DNA from: Gossypium raimondii
Taxonomy: Eukaryota; Streptophyta; Magnoliopsida; Malvales; Malvaceae
Assembly (NCBI RefSeq): GCF_025698545.1
Contig: NC_068567.1
Span: 5,022,001 to 5,086,000, forward strand
Reading direction: 5' to 3'
Length of the DNA: 64,000 nucleotides
Part shown: positions 24,720 to 38,076 of the stretch, piece by piece
Numbering within the stretch: the first letter of the stretch is position 1
How the letters are laid out: each line of letters starts with the position of its first letter
Position numbers and translations under genes: made by a program
Notes under the pieces: model-generated
Databases searched by the model: none
What the model was told of the DNA's origin: nothing
The model's input: the letters and a program-made list of their open reading frames with translations, nothing else

Positions 24720-27700
24720 ATGAAGTCTTCAACTCAGCTTGACTCAGCTGTGTTCCAACTCACACCAACTCGAACCAGGTAATGTTTGTTTTCTTTGATT
24801 TGTAGCTAATACTTAGCTTGATATATGTATTAAGCTTGCTTCTACAACGTTTTAGGATTTGTAATTCTATAGTATCGTCTCTAAGTTTCGAAGTAGCATT
24901 AGAGTTTGTTTATTTACTTGGTATGTGAGCATTGATATATGTTTAAAAAACTTGTCACGGAATCATTACTCTCTTTCTGGTGTGCAATACACTTATGGAT
25001 CTTTGTTATTTGATTCATATTCAATGTGAGATTAATGCACGCAGTCCGGTTTCATATGATGTTCGGTATAGAGTCAGGGTTGGTCCACTCTGAGCACCAC
25101 AGCCATTGCGGCACTAGTGGGGCATTGGATAATGGGTAGTTAATAGTTACAAGTAGACTCTGATATCACTTGTGACGGAATCATTATTCTCGTATCGAAT
25201 TTGGTATTGTTTGTGTATAATATTTGTAGATATGAATTTTATTAGATTCTGCATTGCTTTCATCAGGTTTGAATTGGTGATATCTGCAAATGGGAAGTCA
25301 GAGAAAATGGCTTCAGGTTTGCTTAATCCATTCCTTGCCCATTTGAAGATTGCACAAGATCAGATTTCCAAAGGGGGTTATTCGATTATCCTTCAACCGG
25401 AACCCGGTATTGATGCCACTTGGTTCACAAAAGGAACCATGGAAAGGTATGCAAAGGTTGGCCTTGGAGCTATTGTTTTGATGGTTGAGTCCTTCATGTA
25501 TGTCGAGTTTGTTGTCGAAAAATGGCTCTAGGATGAATCTTTTGTTTCCCTTTGAAGTTGGCACGAGATACTATTTGTTTTTCATTTTTGAAGGTTTGTT
25601 CGATTTGTGAGTACTCCGGAGATCTTGGAACGAGTGTACACCGTTGAATTAGAAATTTTGCAGATTGAAGAGGCGATTGCAATTCAAAGCAACAACAATA
25701 TAGGATTGAGTGCTGCTGTAAGTGAAATGTTTGTGAGTTCTATTACATGTATACTGTAAAGATTAACTCTATTTTTTTCGTTCTTATGATAGGCTGAAGA
25801 ACATCACTTAAAATCTTCAGAAAGCATAGAAGGTACTGCTAGTAACTTATTGCCTACGATGTTCGCTTCTAACTCCATCCGGATTAGTACCATTTTACAT
25901 GTAATTACGAATGGAGTTGTTTATTTATTTTTTGTTCTCTTATTAACACCTGATGTCTTTGAACAGGCAAAAGGGCTACATTGGATTCCAATGAGGAGAA
26001 AGCCATCATTCTTTACGCAGTGAGGATCCGCTAAATGATTCTTAGCATTTGTTATGATTTATGGGAACTTGTTTAACTCTTTTTCTCGTTTTGGCAGCCT
26101 GGAGCACGGCCACCCTTAGCGAACGGGTCTGCTGTACAGGAAGAAAATCCGAAGTATGTTTTACTATTGCTTGCATGTTATCTATAGTTTTTGGTGGTCA
26201 CTTCGAATTTCACATAGTTTGCATATTATCTATATTATCCTCTGTCTGCTTTACCTTCCAACTATACAAGGTTTACATACTTGAACTTGGCTCACTCGGC
26301 AATTTTTAGCTACCTACATGAAAGATTGACTGAACAGTGTATGAATTAAATCCAAGTATTCTTGAAGGTTAGAGTCAAGTCCAAGTAGGTCATGAGAATT
26401 TCGAGGAAGGACTAAAACATTATGGTTTCTAGGGGACTTCAATGTTTTGCATAACATTTTGTTGATTTTTCTTAATATTCATAATAGAGGATAAACATTT
26501 AAAGTTAATTGGCTAAATGCGGACATTTCATAATTTTCTGAGTAAAAGAATTTTTTTTCTTTTTCTAAAAAAAGAAAAACTGAAGGCAAAAAGAATAAGA
26601 CAAGTCGTATGTGGCATCATGTTAATTTTCAGCTGAACATAGTGTTGAATAACATAATTTAATTTGTTGGAATAATCTAACACGTTATTTTTTCCCGATA
26701 TTTTACTAGAGTTCAACTTTTGAAAGTCCTCGAGACGAGGAAGACAGCACTGCAGAAAGAGCAAGGTATGGCTTTTGCACGTGCTGCAGCTGCTGGTTTT
26801 AGCATTGATGACATGGCACCTTTGATGTCATTTTCTGAACGTTTCGGAGCCTCTCGTTTGAGGTATGCAAGCTTTTCTAACAGGGCACTTAGTTGTATTC
26901 AAAGCATATATATATTATGCATGATCACATACTCGAACATGATTGAATGCTTTTTCAGAGGTCAAAATTACTCATGGAAGAATAATTGACAAACTGGTGA
27001 ATGATTTCTCCATCACTTCATTTTTTTTCATTGCAGGGATGCTTGTGTAGAGTTTACTGAATTATGGAAAAGAAAGCATGAAACAGGCCAGTGGCTTGAA
27101 ATCGAAGCAATGTCTAGTCGAGCTGATTTCTCCGCTATGAAAGAGCTCAAGCAAGCATGGCCCGTGATTTCAGAAAACAATGGAAAATCCGGTCTTCAGT
27201 CAAGTACAGGTATGTTTTTTTAGAATTTTCTTCTAGATAAAATGTTAGTTCACCTTTTCTTTTACATGACATGACATGTGTTCTGCTATTCTCTGAGTAA
27301 CGGGAAGGTTACTTTAGTATTATTGCTCTTTTCATATAATTTGAAAATAAAGATTTCTCCGTACAATGATTTGTTGATATATGTATCAACATGTTCTGTG
27401 CATGTGTGATTATGTGCATTAATCTTTCGTCTATCTGGCCTTGCTTCTGGTGCATGTGATAGTCCTAATTTTCAATGTTGGAAACACGGTCTTGTTTAAT
27501 TTTAAGGGAAAACACTACTGTTTGTTTTCGGGTTTTATTTATTTATTTTGGATGGATTATTTAATGAGAGGTAAGTTATTCTCGTCTGATTTTCCGCCCA
27601 CTCTATATGCTGGGACTTACAAATTTTCGTATTATGAACTGAAATAAGTAAAATTCCGACATTGCCAGATGAGAAGCCTCCCATTGATCAACAGACCCCG

Positions 27701-30700
27701 GGCCGGCAAGAGTATTCCCAAGCCCAATTTCCGTGTCCTCTGTTTCCTCCCTGGCCTATCCATTCTCCACCAGGTGGTATGCCAACCTTTCAAGGATATG
27801 CTATGCAAGGCATGTCCTATTATCCACACTATCCCGGAAGTAGTCCATTCTTTCAACAACCTTATCCATCAATGGAGGATCTGAGCCACAATGTTGGTCA
27901 AAGAATACAGAGACGGCATTCTATGGATAGCCAGAATGGATCAGAAGCTTGGAAGCTGGAGAGAGCAAAACCTCAAGATGATGTGGAGTCGGAGAATGAA
28001 ACTTCAGTGAGTCCAAAATCAAGAAAAAAGCGTAGCAGTTCGGGTAAAAGACAATCTGGAATGGTCGTCATTCGGAACATCAATTATATCGCTTCGAAGA
28101 AGCAAAACTTGTCAGATAGTGACTCACATTCTGGCCCTGAAATGGACGAGGAAGATGGAAATTCAGTGCAGAAGAACTCTCTAAGATCCTCAAAGGGGAA
28201 AAGAAGTCAAGCGAAGCCTGTTGATACAGAAGAAACGGTTTCCGGGAAGGAGATAGATGGTGGACACTGGCAAGCATTTCAAAATTATTTGCTTAAAGGT
28301 GCTGAAGAGGAAGAACGTAGAGCGAACCAACGCATTTTTTCGGCAGAAAAGGAGGTTCAAGAAAAGAGAATACTGAATAGAGTGAGTGAAGACCCTGTAG
28401 TTTTAGGTGGACAAGAAATGAGTCAATACGAAGAAAGGAACATGACCGACATGCATAGAACTAGTGCAAGTAGCGGTCGCATGCTTAAAGCATCATCAAA
28501 TGATCAGTCTTTGACTTCGATAAAAGGTGGTCACTCAGCTGATGATAGGAATTCCGTTGATGGTTCACATTATACGGAAATAGAGGGTAGGAGGGTGTAT
28601 AGGAGTTCCACGAATGACGAGTTTATAGTAAATCGACAACAAAATACGAATTCTCCGTCAGGTCGATTGGCTGTTAACTGGTTTGAACGGTCATCAAACA
28701 ATATTAATGATGATTCCTACATAGTTCCTTTCAGGTCAACTTCAGTCCCTCGAGTCGGAACTGATGATCGCAATGCCATTGGTATGGATTCCGAGTTCTC
28801 GTTGTCACTTCAGAAATCAGGAACTGCATCTAACAGGGTCGGAAGCCAAATCAACTACAAAACAGATGATTTGACTTTGATCCCTGAGCGGGGAATGGAA
28901 ATTGGGTCGATTGGTTATGATCCTGCCTTAGATTATAAAATCCAGGTTGATGCTGAATATGCTACTTCCCTAGATAAGAAAAAGAAAGAGGGCATGAAAG
29001 GGTCTAAGACTTCAGAAATCTGGAAATCGAAACTTGTTGCAGATCCTTCCGATAAAAAGAAGACTGTAGGACCCATAAGGAAGGGAAAGCCTTCGAAAAT
29101 GAGTCCTTTAGATGAAGCAAAAGCCCGGGCTGAGAGGCTAAGAACATATAAAGCTGATCTTCAGAAAATGAAGAAGGAAAAAGTATGCTAATCTCAACAA
29201 TCTTTACAGCTAACTTGGACGGTTTATCAAAATAAATTATTTATTCATTTTCTAATACTTTCTTTTTCAGGAAGAGGCGGAGATTAAACGACTCGAAGCA
29301 TTGAAGATGGAAAGACAAAAGAGAATTGCAGCTAGAAATAGTTCCAATGCAGCTCAGCCATCTACGGCCATGCAAAACAAGAAGCAGTTGCTGTTGAAAA
29401 TTTCCCCCAGCTCTCATAAGGGATTGAAGTTCACTGATGCTGAGCCTGGATTGTCGTCGCCACTACAAAGATCCATCCGGATTACTCCTGTGGTATCGCC
29501 TGCTTCTCTTAAAACCCCCAAACCGAGCAAATTGAACAACGGAACCAACTCCGGTGGAAATAGATTAAGCAAGTCGGTTCCATCATTGCCTGTACAAAAG
29601 AAAGACATCGGCAGTGTAACACCTGATGCAAAGGTATCCATGGCAAGGATTAGGAGATTATCAGAGCCGAAAGTAAGTAGCAGTGCACGTGTTTCTTCGG
29701 TGAAGTCACGGAACTCGGAACCATCACCCAGAAGAAAAGCATTTCGAGGGCCTGAAAGCAGAAAAATATCAGCAATTGTGAACCATGATAAGAGTAAGAT
29801 CGTATCCCTCCCAGAGCTCAAAATTAAAACAACTAAAGCCCCCAATATTACCCACAGCAATTCCGGAGGAAAGGGAATGACTCAGAAGGTGAATAGAAGT
29901 GTATCTTCTACCACCGATGTTACTGAACTGTGTAAGAACCTGGACAAAGTTTCGTTCAACATTGATGGGGATGACAGTATGATAATTGAAAAAACCATTG
30001 TGATGCTTGAACAAGAGAAGCCCTCTGTTCCCCCAGTGAACTCATCAGAAGGTACTGCAGCAATACAGAAGGGAAATGACGTAGGGAGGAAAACCAAGGA
30101 GGTGTCAGATTATCCCTCCACTCGTGCACCAGTTTCTTCACTGAATGCCGGGTCACTTGATCATGAACACCTGACACAACAAAGATCACAAGCTTATGAG
30201 GTATGGTTTGCTGAATTTGACTGTAAAGGTTTGATTAGCCTATAGCAGTTCTCTAATTCATCTTAACCGGAAATGTACAATTTTTCAGGTGCAAAAGGTT
30301 AATGTGAGTAACACCGAAAAGGAACCATCGAAGTTTACAAGTTCTAGTGTTACCAAAAAACCTTATCAAGCCCCTTTAGCTCGGGTCTCTTCTTCAGAAG
30401 ATCCATGCAGTGAAGTTTCAGATCATGCAATAGCACCTCCAACTAGATTGCAAGCTGCATCGAAAGAGTCCGAGAGTGTTAGAGCTCGTGTAGCTGATTC
30501 AAAGAACTTGAAACTAGAAAAGATTCCTGAAGTGCCAGATAAGCATCAAGTAAAGGAGTCACCCAAAGGGATTCGGCGGCTGTTAAAGTTCGGAAGAAAG
30601 AATCATAGCTCAGCTACAAGTGAACATCGCATTGAATCAGATAGTGTTGGTGTTAATGATTCTCCAGCTGATGAGTTTGTCACAACCGCGCATCTACTAG

Positions 30701-31171
30701 TGAAGGTAATTGCCTTATAGTTCATCTCTTGTGCACTTGTCATATGATAGTTGTTGTTCTTTTGTAGCTTTGGTAGTTTTCCAACCATATTTTATCCAAA
30801 ACCATCTAATTTTCTCGTTGTTGTCAGTTCATACGTTGAAGAACCTAATCTCTCAGAATGAAAACCCGACAGCTAGCCACACACTGAAAAAGTGTAAGTA
30901 TTGCTTCACATTGAACCATACTCATTCTTTGGTTCCTTTTCTTAAGTTTCGCTGACTTTTTAAGTATGTCTCTAATACATATTTGAACATATCCATGGTG
31001 GACAAATACCAATATTGGATTATCATCCTCGAGTCCGAGTAACAGAGTTTTACATCATTAAAGTTTGATAATCTAACATGAAGGACTTTATATAATCATG
31101 CAGCTGCTCGCTCATTTTCCCTATTGTCACCATTCAAAAGCAAGACCAGTGAGAAGAAGTTGACAGCTTGA
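24720..31171 (+). CDS. COP1-interacting protein 7-like (CIP7 family)
   Basis: Exons: 24720-24778, 25267-25446, 25594-25717, 25793-25832, 25967-26019, 26098-26153, 26710-26862, 27037-27209, 27669-29182, 29271-30200, 30289-30705, 30857-30893, 31104-31171. All introns are GT-AG and the phase is consistent, giving 1,267 aa. The N-terminus ([20 protein letters not shown], then [23 protein letters not shown]) and the motif [13 protein letters not shown] (about residues 412-424) are hallmarks of the plant CIP7 / COP1-interacting-protein-related family. The middle is Pro/aromatic-rich (about 305-345). The C-terminal half is Ser/Lys-rich, probably disordered, and ends [18 protein letters not shown]. 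Arabidopsis CIP7 is a nuclear positive regulator of light-induced genes that binds the COP1 ubiquitin ligase; whether this is CIP7 itself or a paralogue is not resolved. The short exon 12 (37 nt) was chosen because other acceptors give a stop. Confidence 0.88.
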
Positions 31172-32002
31172 TGATGAAAGGTGAACCGAAGTGTCTCAAT
31201 TGTCTCGTTTATATCGATTTCCAAAGGAAGTTCCTTAAGTAGACACAATGTTAAACCAAACTGGTTCTTAGCAAGTGACATCCCAGCATGATTTTATGTA
31301 CTCTCTCTGTTGTAGCCATGGATTTCTGCCATTGTTTTACTGTAAATGAGAGAATGCCTTTGATTTTATCCCATTACCTCACAAGTCACAACCAAACCAA
31401 ACATGAAACTATCAAAACCCGAAAAAATATAAACCCAACCCGAAGCCGTTCAAACCCACCCAATTGCCACAAGAATGCAGTTCGCCAAATTAACACCATT
31501 TTAACAGCAATTGAGTTGTACATCGACCCCTTACTTTTGTACCTACTTTTGTAATAAAAATTTGCCTTTTATGTATCATTGGTGTAGAACAATTGATGCA
31601 GTCTCTTATGTGTTAAAATTCACTTGTGAAATCTACAGTGTTTATAGTTCAATTCATCATCTGTTCTTATTTTTTAAGTTAAATTTATTTAAAAAATACT
31701 GTATTATTAATCAATATATCAGGAAATATCTAGCCCAAATTCTTAAAGATTTTGCTGCCATCAAATGAACAGCCAAGACATAAACACCAGAAATTTGAAA
31801 GGAAAAGAATACTGCAACATGCAACCACATTGAGCAAGCAATATATAGCAATAAACTCACTACAAAATCTGTCATACAGCAAATAAGGTGTCCTCAAAAG
31901 ATCTTAATCCTTTGTTTAATAGAAAAACGAAATCAATCCCAAAAAGAACTCACGGAACATTGATGAAAAAACTAGCAAAAAATCCCATAATTCAGAATTA
32001 CT
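31172..32002. other. Convergent 3' intergenic region, CIP7-like / RPL14
   Basis: About 830 bp between the stop codons of two convergent genes. It must hold both 3' UTRs and terminators. No other gene is seen. Confidence 0.6.
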
Positions 32003-33437
<1,435 letters not shown>

Positions 33438-33567
33438 TTTTTGCTGTGAGTGTGTGAGAGTGTAGGAAACTACAGAGGCGAGAAGGAAATAAAAAAGGAG
33501 GTGCGAACTGCGAACTACGGATTTTAGTTTATAGTGGATTTTATAGGGTGTTTATAACCGTTGGATC

Positions 33568-33685
33568 TAGGGTTTTTCATTTTTGGGTTATGATGATGAG
33601 ATTTGGGCTAATCAAATTTCGGATCTCTTTTGTATAGGCTATTTGCTTGAATTTGGGCCTTCTTTTTCTCTCTTCTTATTGGGCC
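33568..33685 (-). promoter_or_regulatory. Telo-box and site II (TGGGCY) cluster of RPL14 promoter
   Basis: TAGGGTTT at 33568-33575 is the reverse complement of the telo-box core AAACCCTA. TGGGCT at 33604-33609 and TGGGCC at 33654-33659 and 33680-33685 are site II elements. The group lies about 130-250 bp upstream of the RPL14 ATG. Telo-box plus site II is a known signature of plant ribosomal-protein and growth-linked promoters. Assignment to RPL14 rather than to the divergent GLTP1 rests on distance. Confidence 0.75.
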
Positions 33686-34215
33686 AATGAATATCTTTCC
33701 TCCGGCCCGCTTTGAATATTTTTTTCAGGTTTGAGCTAGAGTTTAACTCTACTACTTAAATGATTTGTTTCACAGTTAAAAAATATAAAATAATAATAAT
33801 TCCATATTAATATTTATAATTAATTAGAATTTGGGTTAGACTAAGCTAGCTCAAAATAAATAACATTGCTTGCAAAATGAGTTGAATAATTAAATTAAGT
33901 AGGAATATTATTTGAATTCGGATCAAGAATTGGTTCGATATATTATTATGGACTTAGAAATTAACTCAGTTTTTGAATAAATTGGTCAAAACAAATAAGT
34001 AATTAAAATTGAAACAAAAAATTGACTATTAAATTAATTGAATTAATTTTTCTAATATTATTTTAATATTTATATTTTTATTATATATTTAATTATTATT
34101 GTGCTAATAGTCAAACTAATCAAATCGATTAAATTAAGATCACTTATTCGATTATTTGAACATTACAGGAAAGTCCACTCAAAGATATTTCATATTCGGG
34201 TGCCCGACCCAAATA
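33686..34215. other. AT-rich part of the RPL14-GLTP1 divergent intergenic region
   Basis: AT-rich sequence between the two promoters, with no coding signal. The two ATGs are about 1.4 kb apart. Confidence 0.5.
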
Positions 34216-34419
34216 CTTGTTCATGGACAATCCGGATCTTAGCTTTGGTGACCTAAGTGAAACTTCCAATAAGATAAAGACACGCGTACACGCTGAAACG
34301 TGCAGACGTGCAACCGACCAACAAACAGCTGTTTCAGCTTCAGTGTCACTTCAATTCAGTTTCTCTCTCGTCTTCAATATTTCAACCGAATCCAATTCTC
34401 AAAGAAAAAAAATCGCCAG

Positions 34420-34786
34420 GTTCCGTTTTTAATCTTTTATCTGTATTGAATTAGATTCATATACCCACATTTTCAATCGTTTAGTTATTGTTTAATTCCT
34501 CACAGTTCTCCATTTTCCTCAGTTTTAAGTGCAGTAGAGCTCCATGTATTGATCTCTCTGTCTCTTTTTATATATATTGTTTTGATAGATCTGATCAAAA
34601 TTCACACCTTTTAATATGATCAATTATGTTTTTTGTATGATATTTGAATTGGGGTTTTGGGTTTTGAGTAAAAAGGTTAAAACTCTAGTGATTTGGAGAT
34701 ATATAAAAGTGGCTGGCTTTTTCTTTGTTGGATAATATTAATGTAGTGAAATTGAATACTGGTGATTTTAATTTTGATTTTTGCAG
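34420..34786 (+). other. Probable 5'-UTR intron of GLTP1
   Basis: A donor CCAG|GTTCCG (GT at 34420-34421) and an acceptor TTTTTGCAG|TTAAG (exon resumes at 34787) bracket 367 bp ahead of the ATG at 34,824. A leader intron is common in such genes. This one is inferred from the splice signals only. Confidence 0.55.
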
Positions 34787-34823
34787 TTAAGAGAGAAAAA
34801 AAAGTTGAAATCTTTTTTGAGCA

Positions 34824-37568
34824 ATGGAAGGATCAGTTTTTACTCCATCATTGGAAGGAATGAAGCATATCAAATCTCCAGAAGGGGAAATGCTTACCAA
34901 GCCTTTTTTGGATGTCTGCAAGTTGATTTTGCCAGTCCTAGGTTTCTTTGTTTTTATTATACCTTCGGTTATCTTCATGGATTTCTGATTATGGGTCAAT
35001 TTACTTATGTTAAGCTTGTTAGATTAGTTAACTTTTAACATCTAATTTGAGTTGAATCTTCATGGAAATCTTTCTTCAAGTTTGTTAGTATACCAGTTGA
35101 CTTTATCGCTGCAAGTTTTTGAGATTTGCAAAGGATAATAAGATTGAAATCATTAGGGTTGTATGCATGATTTGATATCGAAATACTCTTTGATTATAAA
35201 TCATTTGGTAATAGACAAATGCTTGATGATTTAGCTGTCAATGTTTTGGTAGGATTGTCTAAGCTTGCATTTCAAACTGGATCCCAGCAGTGTGTGATAG
35301 ATAGTGAAAGGCTGACATCTTTGGATGCTGAAGGCCTATAATATGCAAGCTATTACTGGCTTTCTTTCTTTATGGATACAATGTTGATACTTGATTTAGA
35401 GCAAAAGGTTAAAAGCTCTTGCTGTTGCTGTTGCTTTTACAGATAAGTTCGGATCTGCTATGAGCCTTGTGAAGAGTGATGTTGGTGGTAACATATCGGT
35501 AAGATGTTTATTCTCGAGTATGCTATTGATGATATTTGCTTACTTTTCCTTGTCCTAGCATGTCTTTTGTTAATTTCATGCAACAACATTGTATGGAATT
35601 TCGAGATGGTCATCATGAGCTATTGTTCCTTTTATATACTTACGTTTGGAAGGCATTTTAACGCCATGCACATCTGTTTAATGAAACAAATTTTATTTTC
35701 TAAAATTATTGTCTTTTGTTGATTCTGTTTCCAGAGGTTGGAAAAGAAATACGAAACTGATCCCGCTAAATACAATCACTTGTACAGTATGGTGAAAGAA
35801 GAGGTTGATTGTAAAACAGCAACAGATTCATCTAGTTGTACCAATGGTCTTCTCTGGTTGACACGGTACGTAATCTCGCCAATAAACAATAGCAGAAATC
35901 AATCTTCCATATGTTTCATTTCCTTGTATTTGTCAATTTGTAATTTTACTATTTTGATGATTTTCAGAGCAATGGATTTCCTCGTAGAATTGTTCCGCAA
36001 CTTACTTGCACATCCAGATTGGACTATGACCGAATCTTGTACAGACTCCTATGGCAAAACCCTGAAAAGGTTCCATGGCTGGATTGCTAGTTCCGCTTTC
36101 ACGGTAAATAGTTTTGTTCCCATTTGATTAAGTTTCTTTTGATCGCTATATCTCTTTCCTGATAATAACCTATGATATGCAGACATTCGATTATAATCAA
36201 TACTTAATGTTCTCATTAGCTTTTGATGAATGAATTACTGGGACTTTCTGGATATCTGAGTATTGATTTACTTGTCCTACATCACTTATTGAATTGTTAG
36301 AATACAGGTTGCATTGAAGTTGGCTCCAGATAGGAAGAAGTTCATGGAAGTGATAGCTGGCACCGGAGATGTTAATGCTGACATGGAGAAATTTTGTTCG
36401 ACTTTCCCCCCATTTCTTGAGGAGAATCACAAATATCTGGTAAGATTGTAAGCTCAATCAATCAACCGTAATAACCAAGAGTGAGTGAATTGGCTTTTAA
36501 AAAAATTGTGGAACCTACGACAAGAAAATAAAACAATGAACACAAATGATTTAGAGTGATTCAGCCCCAATTGTCTACTCCACTTATTTAGCTTTCCACC
36601 CTTAAGGATTTTCCCAAATTCACTAATTTGATCAAGGTTTAACCTTATAATTCCACTAAGATTTCTATCTCAAAAGAGTAAACAAATAAGCAAACAGTGA
36701 AAAATCTTTAAAAGATTAGAATGTTTGTAAGTTAATCACACCCAATGAAAAACACTTGGACTTAGAAAATTCAATGAATGCTCACAGTGTTTACAAGAAA
36801 AGATGAAGAATTTAAGCACAAAAGGTTGGTAAAAGAATTTTTTGATCTTTCTTGATAACTTTTGATCTCTAGTTATTGTAGAAGCTTTGGAAAACTGGTA
36901 TTTATAGTTCTTAATTGATTTTCCTAATTGATTTCTAACTGTTTTGGTTGTTGAAAAATTGAATAGAGTCATTGGATGTGTAAAAACCAGAGCATTAATG
37001 ACTCCTGCAACAAAATTTATTGATATTTTGGCGAGGGTATCAATACAAGGGCAATTTTTTCTTTGATTTTCTAAAACGTCGAACCATACTTTTGATTTTT
37101 GTTCAATTTTTCAAAACATCAAAGCTTAAATTGGTATTAATACCAGGTCATGGGTATCTATACTTTGAAGAATACCGAAGGTATTGATACTTTTGGTTTT
37201 TGCTTTATTTTTTTTGAACTTTCACTTATTTGAAAAAATTGTTTATTACTTTGAACAAGTTCCAAAATTTTTTTCTAGGTGTTTTGAAAGATATATATAT
37301 ATTTAAAATTTTATCAAATACAAAAGCATTATCACCGCTTTGAAATAGAAGTATGCAAGATAATGGACCATGACTCAAAGTTCATAATGTCATTTTAATA
37401 AAATGAAAAGTTTTCTTCAGTTTTCATCAACCATGGTTCTTTTTCATGTCAAATGTATTGTATATTTTAGTATTGTCTATCATAACGATTGCGCATTCTG
37501 CAAATCAACTAACCAGATATATTCTATTTATGCAGGCCAAGTTTGGCTTGGATGATATGAAGGCATGA
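34824..37568 (+). CDS. GLTP1: Glycolipid transfer protein (GLTP domain)
   Basis: Exons: 34824-34941, 35443-35498, 35735-35865, 35968-36103, 36308-36439, 37536-37568, all GT-AG, giving 201 aa. This is a single-domain cytosolic lipid-transfer protein that moves glycosylated sphingolipids (glucosylceramide in the plant GLTP1 type) between membranes. The headgroup-site residues are present: D52, N56 and R59 in SDVGGNISR, W99 in LLWLTRAMDF and H138 in RFHGW, matching human GLTP D48, N52, K55 (R here), W96 and H140. It resembles Arabidopsis At2g33470 over its full length and ends GLDDMKA. The last intron (36440-37535) is swollen by a repeat-like block. Its tail faces the KIN-10A tail. Confidence 0.95.
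36480..37260. repeat. Repeat-like insertion in the last GLTP1 intron
   Basis: The last intron is about 1.1 kb while the others are roughly 100-500 bp. The block contains the phrases 'cagccccaattgtctactcc' and four degenerate GGTAT-N2-ATAC palindromes (37036, 37133, 37153, 37180) that look like pieces of a dispersed element. No ends or duplications were found, so both boundaries and class are uncertain. Confidence 0.4.
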
Positions 37569-38076
37569 TGGAATAAGTTTAATGAGTAGAGGAGAGACTA
37601 CCTACCTATATTTACTCCCGTGTTCGAACTTCCAGTATCTTGCTTCCGGCTTAAACCTTCGTATTTACTTGAAATAATTAATGACTTTTAAACACATACT
37701 CTTGAATGCTTAGTTTTTAGTAATTTTTGGTTAAATGTCTTGACCCTTGAATTAATGTTCAGTTCTTCTCCCTGGTTAATTTTATCTTCTCACCCATATT
37801 CTTAGAAAATTTTAGGAAGCTATGGGAAATAATTGGATAAAAAGAGAGATCAAGTTCAATTAAGTCCAATGAATGAATCTTCTTGACAGTTTCAAGTTAT
37901 AAGAAACTTAAGGAAGCTAAAAGAAAAAAGACATTGGAAATTGAGTTTAAATCCATAACCAGAAGAAGACACACTTAATGATATTACACATTGATGTTAT
38001 ACACAATGGAAGAGTATATGTATACTCATGCTGCACTTGAGATTTCAACTGAACAAAAAATAGGCAAATATCGATC
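37569..38076. other. Convergent 3' intergenic region, GLTP1 / KIN-10A
   Basis: 508 bp between two convergent stop codons. It must contain both 3' UTRs, which may overlap. No other gene is seen. Confidence 0.6.

Noticed and set aside
30710-30955. Extension of the CIP7-like gene by reading through intron 11
   Set aside because: A stop comes soon after the donor, whereas splicing to 30857 restores the family's conserved C-terminus.
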